Assembly (NCBI GenBank): GCA_017440665.1
Contig: JAFSGU010000042.1
Location: 1 to 35,549, forward strand
DNA: 35,549 bases
Source of the DNA: Clostridia bacterium
Lineage (GTDB): Bacteria > Bacillota > Clostridia > Oscillospirales > CAG-272
Reading direction: 5' to 3'
In this document: in pieces, positions 24,087 to 30,519 of the stretch
Layout: the number at the start of each line of letters is the position of its first letter
How positions within the stretch are numbered: position 1 is the first letter of the stretch
Program-made: the position numbers and the translations under genes
Notes under the pieces: generated by a model
Databases searched by the model: none
Told to the model about the DNA's origin: nothing
The model's input: the letters and a program-made list of their open reading frames with translations, nothing else

Positions 24087-24440
24087 ATGCGAAATGATAA
24101 ATTATCCGTTCAATCGATGGATTTTGCGGTGTCTATCATAAATCTTGTGAAATACTTAAAAGAAAATAAAGAACATATAATTGCAAACCAAATCGGTCGC
24201 AGTGGTACAAGTATCGGGGCGAATATCCGTGAAGCACAGTATGCCCACGGTAAAGCTGATTTTATTTCCAAGTTGCAAATAGCACTTAAAGAAGCAAACG
24301 AAACGGATTATTGGTTAGAATTACTTTTCAAAACCAATTATATAAACGAAAATCAATATAAAGATTTAGATACCGTTTGTGTGGGAATTCGTGCTATGCT
24401 TATCTCCTCAATTAACACTGCAAAGGGGAATTCAAGGTAA
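24087..24440 (+). CDS. Four-helix-bundle protein (23S rRNA intervening-sequence protein family)
   Basis: 117 residues, all alpha, with family hallmarks: a first helix DFAVSIINLVKYL, the segment IANQIGRSGTSIGANIREAQYA and KADFISKLQIALKEANETDYWLELL. The family was named from proteins encoded in 23S rRNA intervening sequences and also includes Avd-like accessory proteins; its pentameric or tetrameric members bind nucleic acid. Here the gene is free-standing, next to palindrome arrays and a tRNA gene rather than inside rRNA, and no reverse transcriptase is nearby. AGGTGG lies upstream of the ATG, and the promoter overlaps the end of the left palindrome array. Confidence 0.9.
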   Translation: MRNDKLSVQSMDFAVSIINLVKYLKENKEHIIANQIGRSGTSIGANIREAQYAHGKADFISKLQIALKEANETDYWLELLFKTNYINENQYKDLDTVCVGIRAMLISSINTAKGNSR

Positions 24441-24474
24441 AACCAACAATGACTACCGGACAGTGATATAAGGC

Positions 24475-24545
24475 TGAGTATTTTTTGTTTTCAGTGAAAT
24501 AAATCCCTTGCGGGATTTGTGAAATACACTCCGTGCGTGGGGGGA
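24475..24545. repeat. Second palindrome group after the four-helix-bundle gene
   Basis: The unit (T)GTGAAATA occurs on both sides of an AATCCC-TTGC-GGGATT hairpin, followed by a CACTCCGTGCGTG segment. The hairpin-plus-linker architecture repeats that of the array at 23884-24036 with a different linker sequence. It lies in the 127-base gap to the tetR stop. Confidence 0.5.
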
Positions 24546-24567
24546 TTAATTTCTCTGACATGTTTCC

Positions 24568-25086
24568 TTACCGTCCGCGGTATTCCTGCTTCAGAACCGC
24601 TTCCATTTCTTCGGGGGATTCTTTGCATCCCCCTTTAAGCCAAAGCCTTATGATAGCATTTAACCCATTTCTGAAAAATTCAATATGATATTTGATGTTT
24701 TTGTCGATATGTTCCTTTTCTGCTCTCTTTGAGTCGTAAATCGAGATGAGAAATTTATCATCATAACATAGTTTAAAGTAAGTTTTGTAGAAGATCTGGT
24801 TTTCTTTGATATGTCGGAACATCTTCAGCGCGCCTGTTCGCTCATTGAAATAATCGTAATCTGCAAACAGATCGCTGAATTCATTTTCAAGCTTTTCTCT
24901 GGTCTTGTCCGCAAGGTCAAATATATCAATGTAATTTGCATAAAAGGTACTGCGGTTTAAGCTTGTCGCTTTAATAAGCTCCGAAACCGTAATGTCTTTG
25001 ATCTCGCGGGTTTGCAGCAGTTCGATAAACGCCCTTTCAATTTTCTCTTGTGATTCTTTGCGTCTCTTATTGTTCTTTACGTTCAT
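24568..25086 (-). CDS. TetR/AcrR family transcriptional regulator
   Basis: 172 residues. The N-terminal helix-turn-helix is clear: RKESQEKIERAFIELLQTREIKDITVSELIKATSLNRSTFYANYIDIFDLADKT. The C-terminal ligand-binding half is helical with YKTYFKLCYDDKF and FRNGLNAIIRLWLKGGC, as in the clostridial TetR group with a C-terminal domain 8 type. The ATG at 25086 follows GAGAGG; a longer frame to 25221 runs through the operator region and is rejected. It is divergent from a two-gene membrane operon and probably controls both. Confidence 0.9.
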   Translation of the reverse strand: MNVKNNKRRKESQEKIERAFIELLQTREIKDITVSELIKATSLNRSTFYANYIDIFDLADKTREKLENEFSDLFADYDYFNERTGALKMFRHIKENQIFYKTYFKLCYDDKFLISIYDSKRAEKEHIDKNIKYHIEFFRNGLNAIIRLWLKGGCKESPEEMEAVLKQEYRGR

Positions 25087-25107
25087 AACGACCTCTCCAT
25101 TATTCCA

Positions 25108-25225
25108 ACACTTGTGACCAAACTGATGGTCACATTTTCTTTTATTCCGACACTTGTTGCTTGATTGTTGATTGCATTGCTTTAGCAAAAATATTATACT
25201 ATAAATGCAATAAAAGCACAAGTGT
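25108..25225. promoter_or_regulatory. Divergent regulatory region with repeated operator half-sites
   Basis: ACACTTGT occurs at 25108-25115 and 25150-25157 and inverted (ACAAGTGT) at 25218-25225. A separate perfect inverted repeat, TGTGACCA-6-TGGTCACA, spans 25113-25134. For the plus-strand genes, TTGCAT (25172-25177), 17 bases and TATACT (25195-25200) form a promoter, with the third half-site lying just downstream. This spacing suits repression by the adjacent TetR protein in both directions. Confidence 0.6.
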
Positions 25226-25250
25226 TGTTTTAATGAAAGGGGATTTTCAG

Positions 25251-25619
25251 ATGAAAAAAAGTAGTTTTGTTGCGTTGGTATCGGGAACAGTGAGCGGTGT
25301 GCTTTTCGCGCTCGGTATGTGTATGGCGCTCCTGCCTGAATGGGATGCCTTTACTGAGGGTGTCGTTCTGGGAGCTGCAGGCATCGTGCTCGGCATTATC
25401 ACTGCACTTATATGGTGTAAGATGGAAGGCTTAAAGCTGCCGAAGATGAATGGAAAAAACGTATTCCGCGCAATATATGCAATTGTTGCAGCTTTGGTGC
25501 TTGGCGTAGGTATGTGCATGTGCCTTGTGTGGGGGCAGATCATTTGGGGAACACTCGTCGGTTTGCTTGGTATCATCATGCTGATCGCGCTCATCCCGAT
25601 GATCAAAGGCATCAAATGA
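25251..25619 (+). CDS. Small four-helix membrane protein, 122 aa
   Basis: Four predicted transmembrane segments, Gly- and Met-rich: from SFVALVSGTVSGVLFALGMCMALL, GVVLGAAGIVLGIITALIW, FRAIYAIVAALVLGVGMCMCLVW and IIWGTLVGLLGIIMLIALIPM. The first and third each end with a GMCM motif, pointing to an internal duplication of a two-helix unit. AAGGGG precedes the ATG at 25251. Its stop overlaps the start of the next gene (ATGA), so the two are translationally coupled. It is divergent from tetR. Function unknown; the TetR pairing suggests a response to a small hydrophobic compound. Confidence 0.75.
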   Translation: MKKSSFVALVSGTVSGVLFALGMCMALLPEWDAFTEGVVLGAAGIVLGIITALIWCKMEGLKLPKMNGKNVFRAIYAIVAALVLGVGMCMCLVWGQIIWGTLVGLLGIIMLIALIPMIKGIK

Positions 25620-26431
25620 AAGTGATAGATCTTGTAAAAAGCCCGTATACAAGCCTTGCGTTAAACTTTGCTTATGCGCTCGGCAACTGTGCCGTGGGCT
25701 TTTTTACACCTTCGTGGTGGTTTATTACGGTAGGCGCATATTATACTGTACTTACAATTACAAGATTTTCTGTGTTGCAAGTGAAGCGAAAAGCATGCGG
25801 CGATTATGATACCGAGTTTTTCGCGAGGCGCATTACGGGGATTTTATTGATCGTACTTTCTTTTTGCATCGTGGGTGTGAACGTGCTGTCTGCGGTGGAG
25901 GACAGAGGCACCGTCTTTCACGAAATCGTAATGATAACCATAGCTGCGTACACGTTTACTAAGATCACCGTTGCTGTTATCAGCATGGTAAAAGCAAAGC
26001 ATTCTGCTTCTTCGGTGCAAAAGACGCTGCGTAATATTGCACTTGCCGATGCGTGCGCTTCCATTTACACGATGCAAAGATCGATGCTCGTGTCATTCCC
26101 GGGAATGGAAGCGCGGGGAATCTTATTGCTGAATATATTTACGGGGACGGCAGTATGGATCGTCGTACTGCTTCTCGGAATAAATCTGATTGGAGGAAAA
26201 TATACAGATATGGCTAAATCAAAAATTATAAAGGCAAACGAGAAGATCGCCGAAGGAGTAACAGGCGGTTACAAGAAAATTGAAAAGGGTGTAGTTGACG
26301 GCTATAAAAAGATCGAACAAGGTGTTGTAGATGGCTACACCAAGCTCGAGGATAAGTTTGTTGGCGCTTATCTGACCAAAGACGGGGAAACTGTAGAGGA
26401 AGCAAAAGAAAGACTGAAAAAAAAGAAATGA
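25616..26431 (+). CDS. Membrane protein with C-terminal 11-residue amphipathic repeats, 271 aa
   Basis: About six hydrophobic segments fill the first 200 residues (ALNFAYALGNCAVGFF, ITGILLIVLSFCIVGVNVL, IVMITIAAYTFTKITVAVI, GILLLNIFTGTAVWIVVLLLGI). The cytoplasmic-looking tail then carries three to four 11-residue repeats of the form GV(V/T)xGYxK(I/L)E, followed by TKDGETVEEAKERLKKKK. Such 11-residue repeats usually form amphipathic helices that lie on membranes or coil. The ATG at 25616 overlaps the upstream stop; the longer open frame from 25514 reads through that gene and is rejected. Same TetR-controlled unit. Function unknown. Confidence 0.75.
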   Translation: MKVIDLVKSPYTSLALNFAYALGNCAVGFFTPSWWFITVGAYYTVLTITRFSVLQVKRKACGDYDTEFFARRITGILLIVLSFCIVGVNVLSAVEDRGTVFHEIVMITIAAYTFTKITVAVISMVKAKHSASSVQKTLRNIALADACASIYTMQRSMLVSFPGMEARGILLLNIFTGTAVWIVVLLLGINLIGGKYTDMAKSKIIKANEKIAEGVTGGYKKIEKGVVDGYKKIEQGVVDGYTKLEDKFVGAYLTKDGETVEEAKERLKKKK

Positions 26432-26576
26432 GTTTCGGGTCAAGCATTGCCTGAAATGAAACGCAGAATACACCCTGTGTATAGGCAGAGTGATGTAAAG
26501 TATACTGTATTACACCTAAATACCCCAAAACCGCAATTTTCGTACAATATTTACATAATAAAAATGAAAATACCTG

Positions 26577-26606
26577 TTGACAAAAGGGTATGGTTTATAT
26601 TATAAT
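26577..26606 (+). promoter_or_regulatory. Promoter of rpmH
   Basis: TTGACA (26577-26582), 18 bases, TATAAT (26601-26606), about 65 bases upstream of rpmH. The 239-base gap after the membrane protein gene shows no DnaA-box cluster. Confidence 0.75.
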
Positions 26607-26670
26607 ATGATGTGCCTATCTGCGAATTAGTTAATAATTTAAAGTTAAAATAAAAATCGGAGGTGTAAGT

Positions 26671-26805
26671 ATGCTTAGAACATATCAGCCCAAGAAGAGA
26701 CAGAGAAGTAAGGTTCACGGATTCAGAAAGAGAATGGCAACTGCTGACGGCAGAAAGGTTCTCAAGAGAAGACGCGCTAAGGGTCGCGCTCGCCTGACTC
26801 ACTGA
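26671..26805 (+). CDS. rpmH: Ribosomal protein L34
   Basis: The 44-residue product is the canonical L34: it begins [18 protein letters not shown], continues with [20 protein letters not shown] and ends RARLTH. It is a basic protein of the 50S subunit. GGAGG lies upstream of the ATG. As in most bacteria it is followed by rnpA, but a GC-rich palindrome separates the two. The usual upstream neighbour dnaA is absent. Confidence 0.98.
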   Translation: MLRTYQPKKRQRSKVHGFRKRMATADGRKVLKRRRAKGRARLTH

Positions 26806-26836
26806 TCAGGCAGAATCTAAAACTATTGAACGTATA

Positions 26837-26860
26837 GCCCCCGAGCTCGGGGGTTATTAT
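26837..26860 (+). terminator. Attenuator or terminator between rpmH and rnpA
   Basis: CCCCCGAG and CTCGGGGG pair perfectly (26838-26853), followed by TTATTATT. It lies 32 bases after rpmH and could reduce read-through into rnpA, giving more L34 than RnpA from one promoter. Confidence 0.75.
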
Positions 26861-26912
26861 TCTGTTATAAGGAATACGCGCTTCCGTGTCGGCGGAGGTG
26901 CGGTCAAAAGTT

Positions 26913-27341
26913 ATGAAGCTTTATCCACTTAAAGAAAATCATTTGTTTCAGAAGGCTTACCGCGGCGGGGCGAGAGCATCATCGCGCTCCCTTTCCGTTT
27001 ACGTACTCCGCGACCGACACGCAGGTCTTTTGAAAAAGCAAAATCCCGAAAAACAGTATCTTAACCGCTACGGTATATCAGCCTCGAAAAAGATCGGAGG
27101 CGCCGTGCAGAGAAACAGAGCTAAGAGGGTAGTAAGAGAGGCACTCAGACAGATAGGCAAAGAATGTGTCCTCAAAAAAGGTTACCTTGTGGTAATAGCT
27201 CTCAGAGAAAACTCCACGGTCGTGAAGATGCAGGAGGTAAAACGTGACCTGCGTTACTGCCTTAAGCGTACGGATATGATAATTAACGGGGAAAATGAGC
27301 CGCAGAATGCGGCAAGCGAGGCGACTCTTGAAAAAGAATAG
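26913..27341 (+). CDS. rnpA: Ribonuclease P protein component
   Basis: 142 residues from the ATG at 26913. Conserved parts: the N-terminal [18 protein letters not shown], the internal [29 protein letters not shown] carrying the RNR signature, and [12 protein letters not shown]. It partners with the RNase P RNA to trim tRNA 5' leaders. A GGAGG lies 14 bases before the ATG, which is long; GTG at 26886 is the alternative. The C-terminal tail beyond residue 125 is acidic and unusual in length, and overlaps yidD by 47 bases. Confidence 0.93.
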   Translation: MKLYPLKENHLFQKAYRGGARASSRSLSVYVLRDRHAGLLKKQNPEKQYLNRYGISASKKIGGAVQRNRAKRVVREALRQIGKECVLKKGYLVVIALRENSTVVKMQEVKRDLRYCLKRTDMIINGENEPQNAASEATLEKE

Positions 27342-27669
27342 ATTTACGGCTTTTTTGCGCGGTGTGTGGGAGCTTCCACGAAGATGCCTCATCCTCCCCA
27401 TAAAGCTGTACAGAAGAGTTATTTCTCCACTTAAGGGTACGCCTTCCTGCAGATTTACTCCAAGCTGTTCACAGTATGCTATTGAGGCAATAACTGAATG
27501 GGGAGTGATCGCGGGTCTTGCGCTTGCAGTGTGGCGCGTGCTCAGATGCAATCCCTTCGGCGGATGCGGGTATGATCCCGTGCCTAAACGAAAGGGGAAA
27601 ACATCGAAGGACGCCTCAGATGTATCGGACGTCAGGTCTGAAAGCGAGGAGCCTTCGAAAAACGGATGA
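27295..27669 (+). CDS. yidD: Membrane protein insertion efficiency factor YidD
   Basis: 124 residues with the full YidD core: [62 protein letters not shown]. Three conserved cysteines are present. YidD helps YidC-dependent insertion of membrane proteins at the inner face of the membrane. Both ends are longer than the usual 70-85 residues: a basic N-terminal helix and an acidic/serine C-terminal tail. It overlaps rnpA and precedes yidC, the standard order. Confidence 0.95.
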   Translation: MSRRMRQARRLLKKNRFTAFLRGVWELPRRCLILPIKLYRRVISPLKGTPSCRFTPSCSQYAIEAITEWGVIAGLALAVWRVLRCNPFGGCGYDPVPKRKGKTSKDASDVSDVRSESEEPSKNG

Positions 27670-27755
27670 GACCTTTCCGTCGAGTCCGGTTTCGGACTGA
27701 GTGACCGTTTTGCGGTCAAATGCACCTCAGAACCGAAGAAAGGCAAACGGTCCAA

Positions 27756-28880
27756 ATGAATATTATGGATATTTTGTACGTTCCCATGGGCTATATCATG
27801 CGTTTCGTATCAGCCCTGACGAACAATAACTATCTTTCAGCTATTCTTCTGTTCGCTCTCATTATCGAGATTCTTATGATCCCTCTTCAGATCAAAATGC
27901 AGAAGAACTCCATCGCTCAGGCTAAGCTTCAGCCTAAGCTCAGAGCGATCACAAAAAAGTTTGACGGTCTTAAGGACCAGGCATCCCTCCAGAAGCGCCA
28001 GGAGCTTACCATGGAGCTTTACCAGAAGGAGAATTTCTCTCCTTACAGCGGATGTCTTCCCATGCTTATCCAGCTTCCCATCGTGCTTGCGCTTTACCGC
28101 GTGATCATGAGCCCCCTCCGCTACATCTGCGGCCTTGCAAAGGACAGCATTTCCGTCATTGAAAAGGTCATCGACAAGATCGACGTTGAGGCAGGTCTCT
28201 TCGAGACAATGGAAGCGGCTGAAAAGGCTGTCAACACTGAGATCAAGCTTATTCAGAGACTTCACGACAGCAATGTCTTCGATAAGTGTGTTGCAGAGGT
28301 GCCCGAGCTTGCTGAAATTGCTGACAAACTCCCTAACTTTAACATCGGTCCCTTTGATTTCTCTCTTATCGCGGCTGAGACCGGATTTATCTGGTGGCTG
28401 TGGGCGATCCCCGTCCTTGTATTCCTCGGACAGTGGCTTTCCACAAAGCTTATGAGAAAGTTCACCTACCAGCCTCCCGAGAGTGCTGATATGCAGAACG
28501 GCACCGGTATGAAGGTAATGAACGTTGCGTTCCCCGTAATGTCCGGTGGTATCGCGTTCTCCATGCCCGCGGCTGTAGGCGTTTACTGGTTTGTAAGAGG
28601 TCTTATCTCCGTTGCAGAGAAGTTCATCATCTCCAAGGCTATGCCCATTCCCGTGATCTCTGAGGAAGAGTTCAAGGCTGCTGAGCGTGAGTACGGAGCA
28701 AAGGTAAAGGGCAAGAAGGAAAAGAAGGAACGCGACCCGAGCAAACCCCGTCCGAGAAGTCTCCACAGGATCGATTTTGACGACGAGCCCCTGCCCCCCG
28801 CTGTTCCCGATAAGGAAGAGACTGACAAGGGCGACGGTGAGAGTGGAGACAGCCCTGCCCCCAAGGCTCCCCTCAAATAA
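27756..28880 (+). CDS. yidC: YidC/SpoIIIJ/Oxa1 family membrane protein insertase
   Basis: 374 residues from the ATG at 27756; an upstream in-frame ATG at 27720 would add 12 polar residues. Family features: the first helix with YLSAILLFALIIEILMIPLQIKMQKNSIAQAKLQPKL, then FSPYSGCLPMLIQLPIVLALYRVI, a long cytoplasmic-like insertion (about 130-205), WWLWAIPVLVFLGQWLS, and FPVMSGGIAFSMPAAVGVYWFVRG. The C-terminal 70 residues are highly charged (KKEKKERDPSKPRPR), as in ribosome-binding YidC tails. It inserts membrane proteins alone or with SecYEG. Two small hairpins (GTCCG/CGGAC, GACCG/CGGTC) lie in the gap from yidD. Confidence 0.95.
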   Translation: MNIMDILYVPMGYIMRFVSALTNNNYLSAILLFALIIEILMIPLQIKMQKNSIAQAKLQPKLRAITKKFDGLKDQASLQKRQELTMELYQKENFSPYSGCLPMLIQLPIVLALYRVIMSPLRYICGLAKDSISVIEKVIDKIDVEAGLFETMEAAEKAVNTEIKLIQRLHDSNVFDKCVAEVPELAEIADKLPNFNIGPFDFSLIAAETGFIWWLWAIPVLVFLGQWLSTKLMRKFTYQPPESADMQNGTGMKVMNVAFPVMSGGIAFSMPAAVGVYWFVRGLISVAEKFIISKAMPIPVISEEEFKAAEREYGAKVKGKKEKKERDPSKPRPRSLHRIDFDDEPLPPAVPDKEETDKGDGESGDSPAPKAPLK

Positions 28881-28911
28881 CAGTACAAACGATAATTAAG
28901 GAAATATTTTT

Positions 28912-30144
28912 ATGAGCCAGACATATACAGTTACCGCCAAAACGGTTGACGAGGCTATCGACCTTGCCTCCAAGCTGTATGGCGGAAGAAATAAAGAAAT
29001 ATCCCACGAGATAGTATCTCTCCCTAAAAAAGGATTTCTCGGACTCGGCTCTAAGGATGCGGTGATCAAGGTCACTGTTACAGATACGGAAGACGACAGC
29101 TTTTCCGCTATCGTAAACGAGATCAAGGGCATTAAGTCACAGCCTGAATCAGGTTATGACAAGCCTGTAGAAAAGAAGTCCGAAGAGAAGAAGGATACCA
29201 AAAAGCCCGAGCAGAAGAAGCCCGAACAGAAGAAGGATTCCAAAAAAACCGAGCAGAAGAAGTCCGCTCAGAATAATGAGGAGAAAAAGTCCCGTAAGGA
29301 AAACGTTCAGCCTGCTCCCAAGGCGGATAAGGCAGAGAGTGCAGTAAAGCCTCAGAAGAACGACAAGCCTCAGAAGAAGGATTCCAAAAAGCCCGAGCAG
29401 AAGAAGTCCGCTCAGACAGAAAAGACTGAGAAGACCGATAAGGCTGAAGCTGTCAAGAATGCTCCCGTACAAGAGGATGTTAAGCTCAGACAGGCTGTGA
29501 GCGAGGAAGAAATGCGTTTTGCCATCGGTTTCATCAATGAAATGGTAGCAAATATGCATCTTTCCGCAGAGGCATATCCTTCAGCGGCACCCGACGGTGA
29601 AGAGTTCATCAAGACCGAGTGTGAGTTCGTGTATCCCGCTATCGTTATCGACGGCGACGACACAGGAATCCTTATCGGTCACCACGGTGAGACACTTGAT
29701 GCAATCCAGTATCTTGTTAACCTTGCTCTTTACAGAAGAAGCAAGGCGGAAAAGGGCGGACGCGAAAACATCAAGATCACGGTGGATATCGAAAACTATC
29801 GTGAGAAGAGAGAGGAAACTCTCCGTGCTCTTGCAAGAAGAATGGCTGCCCGCGCTGTGAAGTATAAGAAGAACGTATTCCTCGAGCCTATGAACCCCTA
29901 CGAGAGACGTATCATTCACTCCGAGCTTCAGACGTATCCCGACGTAGCGACACATTCTGTCGGAAGTGATATCAACAGAAAGATCATCATCACCTACGAG
30001 GGTGCTGACAAGCCTGCTCAGAATAACAAGAAGCGCTCCAGGCATCATCACAAGCGTGGCCGCGATAACAGCGCAAACGTTGCGGCACAGCCCGAGATCC
30101 CTCAGGGCAAGCCTCTTCCCACACTTGATGATATAACCGAATAA
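28912..30144 (+). CDS. jag: Jag/KhpB RNA-binding protein (SpoIIIJ-associated)
   Basis: 410 residues. The Jag_N domain covers 1-57 (TAKTVDEAIDLASKLYGG, KKGFLGLGSKDAVIKV). A long low-complexity linker (about 75-190) is built of near-repeats of KPEQKK and DSKKPEQKKSAQ. A KH-II domain follows (VIDGDDTGILIGHHGETLDAIQYLVNLAL) and then R3H (REKREETLRALARRMAARAV, MNPYERRIIHSELQ). KhpB binds RNA and influences cell elongation and division in Gram-positives. The lysine-glutamine linker is much longer than in Bacillus. It directly follows yidC and ends the operon at a terminator. Confidence 0.96.
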   Translation: MSQTYTVTAKTVDEAIDLASKLYGGRNKEISHEIVSLPKKGFLGLGSKDAVIKVTVTDTEDDSFSAIVNEIKGIKSQPESGYDKPVEKKSEEKKDTKKPEQKKPEQKKDSKKTEQKKSAQNNEEKKSRKENVQPAPKADKAESAVKPQKNDKPQKKDSKKPEQKKSAQTEKTEKTDKAEAVKNAPVQEDVKLRQAVSEEEMRFAIGFINEMVANMHLSAEAYPSAAPDGEEFIKTECEFVYPAIVIDGDDTGILIGHHGETLDAIQYLVNLALYRRSKAEKGGRENIKITVDIENYREKREETLRALARRMAARAVKYKKNVFLEPMNPYERRIIHSELQTYPDVATHSVGSDINRKIIITYEGADKPAQNNKKRSRHHHKRGRDNSANVAAQPEIPQGKPLPTLDDITE

Positions 30145-30153
30145 TCCCGTAAA

Positions 30154-30179
30154 GGCGGCTCTTTTGAGCCGTCTTTTGT
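30154..30179 (+). terminator. Terminator of the rpmH-jag operon
   Basis: GGCGGCTC pairs with GAGCCGTC (one G-U) around TTTT and is followed by TTTTGTT, 10 bases after the jag stop. Confidence 0.85.
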
Positions 30180-30412
30180 TATATGCAGTCGGTTTGTACA
30201 CCGAAAACGAACGCTTTGTACGAACGGCAGGACGGGAGATAACCCCCCCGCCCTACGATATCATCCACCCGCATCATTCCCGCGGCTGAGGATGAACGAA
30301 CGTATTAATGATCCTTCACCTGCGGACATCCAAACGGATAAAGCCGTATTGATCGTTAACTACTGATAATATATAAAAATAATCCATTTTCAACTTTCAA
30401 TTTTTAATTTGA
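30180..30412. other. Intergenic stretch with a GC-rich dispersed palindrome
   Basis: No coding signal. At about 30231-30258 lies an inverted GACGGGAG/CCCGCCC element ending in CCTACGA that resembles the hairpin near 35361-35386 in the other orientation. The right part is AT-rich. Confidence 0.4.
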
Positions 30413-30488
30413 TTGTTGCCGAAATCACGTAACGTATGATATAATATAATTAATAAAAAACGATATTATCCTCACGTGTGACGTGAGG
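30413..30488 (+). promoter_or_regulatory. Promoter and palindromic operator of the GH36-like gene
   Basis: TTGTTG (30413-30418), 16 bases, TATGAT (30435-30440), overlapped by a TATAAT. Downstream, CCTCACGT-GTG-ACGTGAGG (30470-30488) is a perfect 8-bp inverted repeat placed where a repressor would block elongation or initiation. The regulator is not in the window. Confidence 0.55.
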
Positions 30489-30519
30489 TAGAATACGAAA
30501 CGTTTTCAGGAGGACGAAG

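Noticed and set aside
24087..24440. Diversity-generating retroelement accessory gene (Avd)
   Set aside because: No reverse transcriptase, template repeat or variable repeat is found nearby.
25514..25615. N-terminal extension of the second membrane protein
   Set aside because: It would overlap the upstream coding frame by 100 bases; the ATGA overlap at 25616 is the standard coupled start.
26913..26935. DnaA-box-like TTATCCACT at the start of rnpA
   Set aside because: Single near-match inside a coding sequence, no cluster and no dnaA nearby; not evidence of an origin.
27837..28766. 309-codon minus-strand frame opposite yidC
   Set aside because: Antisense shadow of a conserved gene, no promoter or ribosome binding site.
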